DNA of 64,000 nucleotides, taken from NCBI GenBank assembly GCA_902362275.1, contig CABIWB010000013.1, positions 7,742 through 71,741 on the forward strand, written 5' to 3'. Every line of letters begins with the position of its first letter. Positions within the stretch are counted from its first letter, which is position 1. Both the position numbers and the translations under genes were made by a program. This DNA is from Coriobacteriaceae bacterium (GTDB lineage: Bacteria; Actinomycetota; Coriobacteriia; Coriobacteriales; Coriobacteriaceae). A model generated the notes under the pieces. It was not told where the DNA came from, made no database searches, and saw only the letters and a list, made by a program, of their open reading frames with translations. Shown one piece after another: positions 35,037 to 42,434 of this stretch.

Positions 35037-36302
35037 ATGGAAAATGCAAAGTTAAAGAGCAGCAAGGTTTACGCATGGGTTCTCGTAATCGCGCTCGGCC
35101 TTATGTCTGCCGGCACGACCGGATCCTATAGCGTCATCGCGGGCTCCTTCGTCGCACCCGTGTGCGAGGAATTCGGGTTTGACTATTCCATCTTCTCGTA
35201 TTACTTCACCGCAACGCTCATTGGTCTTGCGGCAGCTCTTCCGTTTGTCGGAAAACTCATTCCCAAGGTCGTTGGCAAGGTTTGGCTCCCCGTTGTCGAG
35301 CTTATTTTGCTTGCTGCCGGCGCAGGCATGGCCTTCTACACCGAAGTCTGGATGTTCATCGCCGCTGGCGCCCTGATTGGCGTTTGCTTCGCCTTCACCA
35401 CCGGCGTCGCCATGTCCGACGTTATTGACCAGTGGTTCAAAAAATCTGGTGGCCTGGCAATCGGTCTCGCTTGGGCAGTGAACTCGATTTACATGCTCAT
35501 CATGAGCCCCGTCATCACCTCTGTCATCGAGGCCGCTGGCTGGAGGACTGGCTATCTGGTGCTCGCTGGCGTCTCCGCCGTGCTCATTCTCCCCGCTTCC
35601 GTCCTGATTATTCGCTATAAGCCTCAGGACAAGGGCATGCTGCCCTATGGCTACGTCGAGGGCGAGACGGTCACCGAGACCGAGGAGACGACCGAGGATA
35701 GCACGCGTGGCGTTAGCTATGCGCGCGCCATTAAGTCGCCTGCCTTCTTCTTCTGCATCGGCTTCCTCTGTCTCGTTCAGCTCACTTGCTGCATGAACCA
35801 GCTCTTCCCGACGTATGCTTCCGAGGTTGGTTTTAGCCCCATGGTGGGCGGCTTCATGGTATCCGCTGCATCGCTCTTCGATCTGTTCCTCAATCCGATC
35901 GTCGGCACCACTTGCGATAGGTTCGGCAGCACGAAGGCCATTCTGGGCTGGCTCGCTGTCTCCATCCTCTCCTTTGTCATGCTCATGATGAGCAGCGGCA
36001 ACTCGACGCTCAGCATCCTCGCAGCAGGCGTGAACGACGTAATGTACGTCATCGCTGGCACTGCCCTGACCGTTTTGGTTATGGATGTCTTTGGCTCCCG
36101 CGATTTCGGTCGCATCTTCGCGCTGATCTGCTCCGTGGGCTATATCGTCGGCGCCTTTGGCATGCCCGTTATGATGAAGGTCTATGAGCTTGTCGGCTCC
36201 TTCCAGGGCGTCTTCATCTTCTGCATCGCATGCAACGTTATTATCGGCCTGTTCTTGCTGCTGGCAAAAAAGACTGGTAAGAACCTCTCCTGGGACGAAT
36301 AG
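35037..36302 (+). CDS. MFS transporter, OFA-like (copy 2)
   Basis: A 421-residue, twelve-helix transporter starting 11 bases after the carbamoyltransferase stop (AGGAG in the gap), so it is the third gene of the deiminase operon. Blocks such as VIALGLMSAGTTGSYSVIAG, AFYTEVWMFIAAGALIGVCF, DVIDQWFKKSGGLAIGLAWA, CCMNQLFPTYASEVGFSPMV and GSRDFGRIFALICSVGYIVG are nearly the same as in MFS copy 1. An internal acidic loop (GETVTETEETTEDS) separates the halves. Classical agmatine pathways use an APC-type agmatine/putrescine antiporter, so a pair of MFS carriers here is unusual. Confidence 0.87.
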   Translation: MENAKLKSSKVYAWVLVIALGLMSAGTTGSYSVIAGSFVAPVCEEFGFDYSIFSYYFTATLIGLAAALPFVGKLIPKVVGKVWLPVVELILLAAGAGMAFYTEVWMFIAAGALIGVCFAFTTGVAMSDVIDQWFKKSGGLAIGLAWAVNSIYMLIMSPVITSVIEAAGWRTGYLVLAGVSAVLILPASVLIIRYKPQDKGMLPYGYVEGETVTETEETTEDSTRGVSYARAIKSPAFFFCIGFLCLVQLTCCMNQLFPTYASEVGFSPMVGGFMVSAASLFDLFLNPIVGTTCDRFGSTKAILGWLAVSILSFVMLMMSSGNSTLSILAAGVNDVMYVIAGTALTVLVMDVFGSRDFGRIFALICSVGYIVGAFGMPVMMKVYELVGSFQGVFIFCIACNVIIGLFLLLAKKTGKNLSWDE

Positions 36303-36352
36303 TTCGATTCGTCTTAGACATACGCTGTAGGGCTTAACCTGCAGCCGCTTTG

Positions 36353-36381
36353 GGGCATCGACTAACATCGGTGCCCTTTTT
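36353..36381 (+). terminator. Terminator of the deiminase operon
   Basis: GGGCATCGA (36353-36361) pairs with TCGGTGCCC (36368-36376) and is followed by TTTTT. Confidence 0.85.
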
Positions 36382-36386
36382 CATCG

Positions 36387-36445
36387 AATGTGACAAAGGA
36401 GCAGCCACTTTGTCACATTGAGTGGCATGTAAATCGAGGTCTAAT
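36387..36445. repeat. Dispersed repeat A, copy 2
   Basis: Hairpin AATGTGACAAAG (36387-36398) / CTTTGTCACATT (36408-36419), the same 33-bp length as copy 1. It is followed by a tail with AAATCGAGGTCTAAT that matches the copy 1 tail except for one base. It lies directly behind the deiminase operon terminator and runs into the long hairpin at 36435. Confidence 0.75.
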
Positions 36446-36617
36446 ACTTTTCCGAGAAGTGAACGGCCATACTTGGACCTCCGAAGCATCGACATTTTTA
36501 GACGTCAAACCCGCAGGATTTGGCTGGCAAAACCGCAGGAAATTGCATCTCGAAAGTGCCGATGCTTCGGGGGCCCGTTTTCACTCGTTCACTTCTCGGG
36601 AAAAGTATTAAACCTCG
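36435..36617. repeat. Long nested hairpin of about 180 bases
   Basis: Outer arms 36435-36464 (starting CGAGGTCTAATACTTTT) and 36587-36617 (starting GTTCACTTCTCGG) are nearly complementary over about 30 bases. An inner perfect pair CCGAAGCATCG (36481-36491) / CGATGCTTCGG (36560-36570) follows. The loop carries the near-repeat CCCGCAGGA / ACCGCAGGA. No gene is seen in 36303-36750. It could be a structured RNA or a small non-autonomous element. Confidence 0.6.
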
Positions 36618-36700
36618 TTGTATGGGGTGCGGCTGGAGGGTGGTCATCGTTCAGTAGCTACCTCTTCCTTGTGAATCGCCTGAAGCGCAAGGCATAATGC

Positions 36701-36731
36701 ATGTGACAAAGGGACGGCCCCTTTGTTGTGT
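36701..36731. repeat. Dispersed repeat A, copy 3 (partial)
   Basis: ATGTGACAAAGGG (36701-36713) and CCCCTTTGTtGTGT (36718-36731) form the same hairpin as copies 1 and 2 with a decayed right arm. It lies 20 bases before the dus gene. Confidence 0.65.
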
Positions 36732-36750
36732 TGATATGAGAGAAGAGTAG

Positions 36751-37704
36751 ATGATCCTTTCGCTGGCCCCTATGGAGGGGATTACCGGGCATGTGTTCCG
36801 TCGCGTGCATGCGGAGTGCTTCGGTGCGCTCGATTGCTATTACACGCCGTTTTTGCCGCCGCCGCGGGTGGGAAACCGCTTTGGCGGCAAGGCGTTTAAG
36901 GAGATCGATCCTGCCAATAACCAGGGGCTCAACGTGGTGCCTCAGCTGATGTCCAAGAACGCGGACGAGTTTGTGTGGGCGGCACAGGTGCTCGCCGACA
37001 TGGGCTACCGCGAGGTCAATCTCAACCTGGGTTGCCCTTCGGGAACGGTTGTCGCCAAGGGCAAGGGCTCGGGTTTCTTGCGCAATCTCGACGAGCTCGA
37101 GGCGTTCTTAAGCGATGTGTGCGAGCGGTCGCCGTTGCCGGTGTCGGTAAAGACCAGGCTGGGGCTGGAGAATGACGACGAATACGAGCGCGTGCTCGAT
37201 CTGTATTGCCGCATGCCGTTGGCAGAGCTGATCGTGCATCCGCGCGTACAGAAGGACCGCTATACGGGCTCGCCGCGCAAAGAGTTTTATGGCGAGACGC
37301 TGGAGCGTGCGCCGTTCCCCGTGGCCTATAACGGTGACATTTTTGATCTTGAGGATATGGACGCGCTGGTGGAGGCCTATCCCGGCACGCGCCATGTGAT
37401 GTTGGGGCGTGGCCTGCTCGCGAACCCCGCTCTGGCTCGCATGGTCAAGGGCGGCCCTGCTGCAACGGCTGCTGAGCTGCAGCGCTTCCACGACACGCTG
37501 TTTGCGGCATATGCAGAAGAGATTGGCGGCAATGCGGTCTTCCGCATGAAGGAGTGGTGGTTCTACGCCAAGTGCGCTTTCGCTGATCCCGCTACCGTCC
37601 ACAAGATCGTACGCAAGACCAAAAAGGTCGACGAATACCGCGCTGCCGTCGAGCGCGTCTTTCGTGAACAGCCGCTTGCACCCACAGCTCGCTTCCACGG
37701 CTAA
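36751..37704 (+). CDS. dus: tRNA-dihydrouridine synthase
   Basis: A 317-residue flavin enzyme that reduces uridines in the tRNA D-loop. It starts MILSLAPMEGITGHVFRR, the FMN phosphate-binding strand of the TIM barrel. The catalytic cysteine is in VNLNLGCPSGTV (about residue 96). The substrate and FMN contacts KTRLG, LIVHPRVQKDRYTG and VAYNGDIFD are present, and GRGLLANPALAR closes the barrel. The C-terminal helical domain is complete. The gene is monocistronic. The paralogue type (DusA/B/C) cannot be assigned with confidence. Confidence 0.9.
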   Translation: MILSLAPMEGITGHVFRRVHAECFGALDCYYTPFLPPPRVGNRFGGKAFKEIDPANNQGLNVVPQLMSKNADEFVWAAQVLADMGYREVNLNLGCPSGTVVAKGKGSGFLRNLDELEAFLSDVCERSPLPVSVKTRLGLENDDEYERVLDLYCRMPLAELIVHPRVQKDRYTGSPRKEFYGETLERAPFPVAYNGDIFDLEDMDALVEAYPGTRHVMLGRGLLANPALARMVKGGPAATAAELQRFHDTLFAAYAEEIGGNAVFRMKEWWFYAKCAFADPATVHKIVRKTKKVDEYRAAVERVFREQPLAPTARFHG

Positions 37705-37762
37705 CTAGTCATCGGGGGCGTTCTTTAACGACTGGTCATTTAAGGACGTCCCCAACGACTAT
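37703..37762. repeat. Intergenic repeat with CTAGTCAT and GGACGTCC blocks
   Basis: The segment beginning TAACTAGTCAT and ending ACGTCCCCAACGACTA overlaps the dus stop. Its parts recur at 62994-63025 (TAACTAGTCATTCAAG, ACGTCCCCAATGACTAG). It can form an imperfect hairpin through CTAGTC and GACTA ends. Confidence 0.5.
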
Positions 37763-37771
37763 GTAGCAAAA

Positions 37772-37837
37772 ACATGTACACTAGCATCCAAAGATGTCGA
37801 AAAATGTCGACTTTGGATGCTGGTGTACATGTTTGGG
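37772..37837 (-). terminator. Repeat B, copy 1: large hairpin, terminator of the antitoxin gene
   Basis: Arms 37772-37793 (ACATGTACACTAGCATCCAAAG) and 37811-37832 are complementary except for one position. The loop contains ATGTCGA twice. On the minus strand the stem is followed by TTTTTGC, so it can terminate the minus-strand gene ending at 37856. The core is repeated at 38854. Confidence 0.65.
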
Positions 37838-37855
37838 TCCGACGGGGGAGCGGGC

Positions 37856-38122
37856 CTAGGCAATCAGTGCATCAAGTGTAATGAGCTCTCTGAGCCGCTC
37901 CGTGCGTGTTTGCCCATGGCGTTTGGCTTTTTCGTCAAACGCCTCAAGAATCGATTCGCCCACACGTGCTGATATAACGACGCTCGGCTCATCGGAGATT
38001 GGTGGCCTTCCCAACTTGATGGTGCGACCTTTCGGCCACTCATCTTTTTCGTAGGCTTCCGCGGCTTTCTTCAACTCTCCGGGAGCAAACCCCATCATCT
38101 TTTCGAGCTGCTTAGCATCCAT
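37856..38122 (-). CDS. CopG/RHH-type antitoxin, orphan
   Basis: 88 residues. ATG 38122 is preceded by AGGAGG. The N-terminal part is helical (MDAKQLEKMMGFAPGELKKA). After KLGRPPISDEPSV a ribbon-helix-helix-like unit follows, VVISARVGESILEAFDEKAK then RHGQTRTERLRELITLDAL. Such proteins dimerise, bind their own promoter and neutralise a toxin. Inverted repeats TCGACA-TAA-TGTCGA (38138-38152) and TTGTATACAA (38176-38185) upstream are candidate operators. No toxin ORF is visible on either side; its partner is either lost or unlinked. Confidence 0.65.
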   Translation of the reverse strand: MDAKQLEKMMGFAPGELKKAAEAYEKDEWPKGRTIKLGRPPISDEPSVVISARVGESILEAFDEKAKRHGQTRTERLRELITLDALIA

Positions 38123-38137
38123 GGCGCCTCCTATCGA

Positions 38138-38200
38138 TCGACATAATGTCGAGCGCCGGTTCTCGGATTCTCTTTTTGTATACAATTTTGTAGACAAAAA
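38138..38200 (-). promoter_or_regulatory. Operator-like palindromes before the antitoxin gene
   Basis: TCGACA (38138-38143) / TGTCGA (38147-38152) lies between the start codon and the promoter region. TTGTATACAA (38176-38185) is a perfect palindrome followed by the near-palindrome TTTTGTAGACAAAA (38186-38199). Confidence 0.45.
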
Positions 38201-38853
38201 TACAAGCAGTTCATCGGGCTAATTAGCTTGTTTTGACCCGCCTGTTCGATAGGAAATGAGCATTGACGGCTTCGATACTCCTTTGCTTTTCAGCTTGGAA
38301 TTTGGATGCTCATTGAACTTCCGGAGGGGAGCCCTTTATTAAGCTATCGAGATTCTGGGCAGGAGCTCTCACTGGTCTTCGGTAATGGGGCCAGCTTAAT
38401 TCGCGACACAGTGTGTCGCGAATGGGAGTAGTCGTTAGGTGTCCTTCAATGGCTACTCATATAAGAACGTCCAAGTGTCGGATTTTGTCATTTAGTGTCG
38501 TTCTCAGCGACTATTCTGGAGGGTCGTGGTCAAAAAAGGGCAAATATGAGTACTGTTGCCATTATGGTTGCATTTATTTTGCTATAAATTGTAGCTCCTG
38601 ATGAGATTTGTTCCCATTAAGAGCTACTTTTATTGAACATATGAGGAGAAATAACGTCGTCTGCGGACGAATGGAACGTTGAATAGTTCCTGAAGTGATC
38701 AAAATCGCTGCTACTAAACAGGTAGCAGTACTCATATTTGCCCTTTTTTGACCACAGCCCTCTCGGAAACCTTTCCAGAGGCGTCAAACAGCCATAATCC
38801 AAAGGTCGCCTCAAACAATTAGCCGGCTAAGAGCCTCCGTGACTACCCAAAAG
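38201..38853. other. Gene-free stretch with several inverted repeats
   Basis: No coding sequence is supported in these 650 bases. They hold a perfect 12-bp-arm palindrome at 38399-38423 (ATTCGCGACACA, G, and its complement) and the inverted pair at 38526-38755. Short reading frames here share the peptide WSKKGKYEYC only because it is encoded in the repeat. The stretch between the pair is more AT-rich than its surroundings. Confidence 0.6.
38526..38755. repeat. Inverted pair of 35-bp repeats (MITE-like)
   Basis: The block 38526-38560 (starting GTGGTCAAAAAAGGGCAAAT) recurs in opposite orientation at 38721-38755 with 33 of 35 bases identical. Weak similarity extends outward (GAGGG next to each). 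The 160 bases between them hold no gene. No target-site duplication is obvious. Confidence 0.65.
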
Positions 38854-38916
38854 CTGTACGCCAGCATCCAAAGATGTCGAAAAATGTCGACTTTGGATGC
38901 TGGCGTACATGTTTGG
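38854..38916 (-). terminator. Repeat B, copy 2: hairpin behind the glutaredoxin gene
   Basis: Perfect 18-bp arms from GTACGCCAGCATCCAAAG (38856-38873) to its complement (38891-38908), with the same ATGTCGA loop as copy 1 and the same following TGTTTGGGTC. On the minus strand the stem is followed by AGCTTTTGG. It lies 40 bases beyond the glutaredoxin stop. Confidence 0.6.
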
Positions 38917-38956
38917 GTCGTATGGGTTGGGGCCCTGGACGGACAGAGCGTGCGTA

Positions 38957-39202
38957 CTAGAGCAGGTTTTCCTGCACCCACGCGATGATGTCGCTCGATT
39001 CGTAGAGTGGTTTGCCATCGATGAACAGGCAGGGAACCTGGCGTTTTCCGCCGACGGCGATGAGTGTCTGTTCGGCATCGGAATCGGTCGAGATATTGCG
39101 CTCGGGAATGGTCACGCCGTTATCGGCCAAAAAGTGCTTGACCTTTAAGCAATACGGGCAGCCGGTCATAACGTACAGCGCGAGCTCGTGATTAGTAGTC
39201 AT
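38957..39202 (-). CDS. Glutaredoxin
   Basis: A complete 81-residue thioredoxin-fold protein with the dithiol motif TGCPYCLKVKHFL (CPYC about residues 15-18), the cis-Pro segment KRQVPCLFIDGKPLYESSDI and the closing helix AWVQENLL. ATG 39202 follows GGAG at 5-base spacing; an upstream ATG at 39241 lacks one. It reduces protein disulphides or glutathione-type mixed disulphides in the cytoplasm. The extra Cys after the cis-Pro (VPC) is a small deviation. It lies downstream of the XRE-TipAS gene (51-base gap), possibly in one transcript. Confidence 0.88.
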   Translation of the reverse strand: MTTNHELALYVMTGCPYCLKVKHFLADNGVTIPERNISTDSDAEQTLIAVGGKRQVPCLFIDGKPLYESSDIIAWVQENLL

Positions 39203-39253
39203 AGGTCTCCAATCGGTTGAGGTTTCGATTGAAATACCCAAAGCCGCCGCGGT

Positions 39254-40081
39254 CTATGCACGCGCCAAAGACGACTCGATGGCCTGGACCAGAAACGCCG
39301 TAGCTCCGGTGCCGCAGGGCTTGTCGTAGTAGTCGATAAAGCGCTGGTCGGCAAGATGGCCGTGGGCGAGGCCCAGGTACGCTTCGTTCTGGGGTTCGCG
39401 TCCCCAGTTGAGACCAATCCAACGACGATGCATCGCGACAAGCTTGCGAGCCTCGCTTCCATTCGCATCGCCATCGCCCATGGCAATCGAGAGTTGGCCC
39501 AGAATAGCGCGTTCAAGTTCCTTCATGTCGTTCCATGTCTCGGGGTCCATGTCCAGCAGTGCTTCGTTTGCTGCGTCGATCGCCTCGTCGCCGTAGCGCT
39601 TCCGGGCTTCGTCGCCGTAGCGCTCCTCGTTTTCCTGCACGGTGCGCCAGCGCTCCAGTTGCGGCAGGACGGCGCCCATGAGCGAGACGGCTTCGTCGAG
39701 CGACATGTCGGTGTTTTGCGCCAGCCGTGGGGCACAGTCCTCGATCATCGCCTCCATCGTGGTCTCGTAGGTGTACTTGCCGTGGTCGTAGCACCACTTG
39801 CAGTAATGGTCGGTCGCGGTGCCCGCAGCATCGGTGCCGCAGTCGTCGGGCGTGAGTATCATGCCGCAGCTCTGGCAATAGTGCTCAGGCATTTCGAGCA
39901 GGTGGGACAGCGGTTCTCCGGTTACGGCGGCGATGAGCTTCATCATGTCGATGCCCGGTGTGACCTCGCCACGCTCCCAACGGCTGACGGCTTGGCGTGT
40001 GACGAAGAGCTTGGCGGCGAGCTGCTCCTGGGTAAGGTGATGGGCGCGACGGACGGCGATGAGCTTTTCTGCAAAGGCCAT
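39254..40081 (-). CDS. XRE regulator fused to zinc ribbon and TipAS-like domain
   Basis: 275 residues in three parts. Residues 1-60 are a Cro/CI helix-turn-helix (HHLTQEQLAAKLFVTRQAVS then RWERGEVTPGIDM). Residues 65-105 are a zinc ribbon with HYCQSCGMILTP and HYCKWCYDHGKYTYE. Residues 110-275 resemble the TipAS drug-binding fold: helices with ERYGDEARKRYGDEAIDAAN, TWNDMKELERAILGQLSIAM and LVAMHRRWIGLNWGREP. TipAS normally follows a MerR head and binds thiopeptides; here the reader is XRE. ATG 40081 has GAAAGGAG upstream. It probably senses a peptide or other amphipathic compound; targets are unknown, with glutaredoxin as the nearest candidate. Confidence 0.8.
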   Translation of the reverse strand: MAFAEKLIAVRRAHHLTQEQLAAKLFVTRQAVSRWERGEVTPGIDMMKLIAAVTGEPLSHLLEMPEHYCQSCGMILTPDDCGTDAAGTATDHYCKWCYDHGKYTYETTMEAMIEDCAPRLAQNTDMSLDEAVSLMGAVLPQLERWRTVQENEERYGDEARKRYGDEAIDAANEALLDMDPETWNDMKELERAILGQLSIAMGDGDANGSEARKLVAMHRRWIGLNWGREPQNEAYLGLAHGHLADQRFIDYYDKPCGTGATAFLVQAIESSLARA

Positions 40082-40222
40082 AGCGGCTCCTTTCTGCTGG
40101 TTGATGGCTTAAGCATACGCGGCAGCAGGTGCCCTTCCAAGCAACCGTTGGTTGCACGACGGAGGACCGCGGCGAAGAATTGCGCGCAACGCCCCACGCC
40201 TCCATGCCGTACAATGACCGGC

Positions 40223-40960
40223 ATGGAACCTATCGCACACATACATACCGACCTGCCGCAGAAGTTCGGTATTCCGCGCAACAGCTTTTTGGCGCCTCAT
40301 CTGCAGGGACGCATCGTCTTTGAGCCGGAATTTGCCTCCAACGCAGCGGTTGAGGGCCTGGACTCCTTCTCTCACCTATGGCTGCTGTGGCGCTTCGAAA
40401 ACGGAACGCCCGGCGGCACGGCTCAGGACATAGCTGCCGATGCCAAGACGCAGGACAGGTCCGGCACCAATGCCAAGTGGTCGAAAACTGTGCGCCCGCC
40501 GCGTCTGGGCGGAGCCGAGCGCGTGGGCGTCTTTGCCACGCGCAGCCCGTTTCGCCCCAATCCTATCGGACTTACCTGCGTAAGGCTCGATCACGTTGAG
40601 CTCACCGACGATGGCCCCATCATCCATGTGCTGGGGGCCGATCTGCGCGACGGCACGCCCATCTACGACATTAAGCCCTACATTCCGTTTGCGGACTGTC
40701 ACCCGGATGCGACCGGCGGCTGGATTGAGGATGCTCCGTGGCAAGAGCTCGATGTTGAGTTTCCGCAAGCGCTACAGGATATGGTCCCGCCCGCAAAGCT
40801 CCCCGGCTTGGTCGAAGTCCTTCGCCAAGACCCACGCCGCGCAGGCAGCAAGCACGAGCCAAACCGCATTTACCACTTGGCTTACGCCGGGCTCGACATA
40901 TCGTTTACGGTCGATGAAACCCAGCTAACCGTAGTCGCCGTCAACGACGCGCGAGACTAA
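40223..40960 (+). CDS. trmO: tRNA (adenine-37 N6)-methyltransferase TrmO-like
   Basis: 245 residues. The N-terminal beta-barrel domain of the TrmO/TsaA (YaeB) family shows GRIVFEPEFASNAAVEGLDS, FSHLWLLWRFEN, VGVFATRSPFRPNPIGLTCV (SAM-binding core) and DGTPIYDIKPYIPFADCHPD. A C-terminal extension of about 80 residues ends YHLAYAGLDISF, as in the enterobacterial enzyme. It methylates t6A at position 37 of tRNA reading ACN codons. The start is uncertain: ATG 40223 or 40214, neither with a ribosome-binding site; TACAAT at 40210-40215 could make it leaderless. Confidence 0.88.
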   Translation: MEPIAHIHTDLPQKFGIPRNSFLAPHLQGRIVFEPEFASNAAVEGLDSFSHLWLLWRFENGTPGGTAQDIAADAKTQDRSGTNAKWSKTVRPPRLGGAERVGVFATRSPFRPNPIGLTCVRLDHVELTDDGPIIHVLGADLRDGTPIYDIKPYIPFADCHPDATGGWIEDAPWQELDVEFPQALQDMVPPAKLPGLVEVLRQDPRRAGSKHEPNRIYHLAYAGLDISFTVDETQLTVVAVNDARD

Positions 40961-41072
40961 CCAGCCATTCGCCCGCACCCGTCAAATTAAGCGCCAAACC
41001 CCATGCCAAAACCGCCCACGCTGGTGGACAATAACGCCTATCGAAACAGTCTACTTTGCACGGGAGCTCAGC

Positions 41073-42287
41073 ATGAAATACGACTTTAGCTCGCTAATCG
41101 ATCGCCACGGCATGGACTCCATCGCCGTTGACTCCTGGGGCGAGATCCCCGGTATGGCTCCGAACGCACCCGACGAGGGCTTCGACCGCATTCCCATGTG
41201 GGTGGCCGACATGAATTTTGCCACGGTGCCCACGGTCCAGGAGTACATCATTCAGCGCGCTCAGCATCCCATGTTTGGCTACTTTAACCCGCGCTCCGAG
41301 TATTTCGACCGCATCATCGAATGGCAGAGCCGTCGCAATGGCGTTGAGGGTCTGCGCCCTGAACATATCGGCTACGAAAACGGCGTGCTGGGCGGTGTCG
41401 TGTCGACGCTGCGTGCGTATGTTCAGCCAGGCGATGCGGTGCTGGTCCACAGCCCTACCTACATCGGCTTTACCAAGTCCATCGAGGCTGCGGGCTATCG
41501 CATTGTCCACAGCCCGCTTAGGCTCGACGACCAAGGCGTGTGGCGTATGGACTTTGAGGACATGGAGCAAAAGCTCGCCCAAAACCATATCTATGCCGCG
41601 GTGTTCTGCTCGCCGCACAATCCCTGCGGCCGCGTATGGGAGCGCGACGAGATCGAGCGCGCCATGGATATCTATCGCCAGCACGATTGCGTGGTGATCT
41701 CGGATGAGATTTGGTCCGATATCATCCTGCCGGGTCGCAAGCATATCCCGACGCAGTCGGTGAGCGAGGATGCCCGCATGCGCACGGTTGCCCTCTATGC
41801 GCCCAGTAAGACGTTCAACCTGGCGGGCCTGGTCGGCAGCTACCACATCATCTACAACGAGACGCTGCGCGACCGCGTGTGCGCCGTGTCCAACAAGACC
41901 CACTACAACGAGATGAATGTCCTTTCCATGCATGCGCTTATCGGTGCCTACCAGCCGCAGGGCTACGAGTGGGTGGACGAGCTCAACCAGGTGCTTGCCG
42001 ACAATATCGAGTACTTCTGCAATTACGTGGACGAGCATTTTGAGGGCGTGGGCTATTCGCGTCCGCAGGGCACGTACATGGTGTTTCTGGACTGCACCGA
42101 GTGGTGCCGCGAGCATGGCTGCGATATTCAGTGGCTGCTCGACGAGGGGGCGCGCGTGGGCGTTGGGTATCAGGATGGCCGTCCGTTCCACGGGCCCTGC
42201 CACATTCGCGTGAATCTGGCGCTGCCGCTTTCGCGCGTTAGGGAGGCGTGCGACCGCCTGGACCGTTACGTTTTTAATGCACGGTAA
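41073..42287 (+). CDS. MalY/PatB-type PLP-dependent cystathionine beta-lyase or aminotransferase
   Basis: A 404-residue fold-type I enzyme. Blocks seen: IPMWVADMNFATVPTVQEYI near the start, YENGVLGGVVSTLRAYVQPG, FCSPHNPCGRVWERDEIERA (Asn for PLP), VVISDEIWSDIILPG (Asp for the pyridine N), the Schiff-base Lys in YAPSKTFNLAGLVGSY (about 246) and the substrate Arg in CHIRVNLALP. The family releases homocysteine, ammonia and pyruvate from cystathionine, or H2S from cysteine. ATG 41073 follows GGGAG. It is monocistronic. The GC-rich inverted repeat behind it (42303-42343) lacks a T-tract. Confidence 0.88.
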   Translation: MKYDFSSLIDRHGMDSIAVDSWGEIPGMAPNAPDEGFDRIPMWVADMNFATVPTVQEYIIQRAQHPMFGYFNPRSEYFDRIIEWQSRRNGVEGLRPEHIGYENGVLGGVVSTLRAYVQPGDAVLVHSPTYIGFTKSIEAAGYRIVHSPLRLDDQGVWRMDFEDMEQKLAQNHIYAAVFCSPHNPCGRVWERDEIERAMDIYRQHDCVVISDEIWSDIILPGRKHIPTQSVSEDARMRTVALYAPSKTFNLAGLVGSYHIIYNETLRDRVCAVSNKTHYNEMNVLSMHALIGAYQPQGYEWVDELNQVLADNIEYFCNYVDEHFEGVGYSRPQGTYMVFLDCTEWCREHGCDIQWLLDEGARVGVGYQDGRPFHGPCHIRVNLALPLSRVREACDRLDRYVFNAR

Positions 42288-42434
42288 GTGTGCGCTGCAT
42301 GCGGGGCGGCCTTCTGCCGCGTCGGCTGGAAGGCCCCGTATGGTAAGGCGTCTGTAACCATTGGGCGCTCGAGTGGTTTCATTTGCTATTATTTTTAACC
42401 ATTTCAGTCTGTAAGCAGGATCGTCCGGAGCTCG

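Noticed and set aside
38413..38814. Small proteins sharing WSKKGKYEYC
   Set aside because: The peptide is encoded by the inverted repeat itself; neither frame has a ribosome-binding site or coding character.
40210..40223. Leaderless start of trmO from TACAAT
   Set aside because: No -35 element lies at a suitable distance, so this is mentioned only as a possibility within the gene entry.
42303..42345. Inverted repeat behind the MalY/PatB gene as a terminator
   Set aside because: The stem CGGGGC..GCCTTC / GAAGGCCCCG is imperfect and no T-tract follows.
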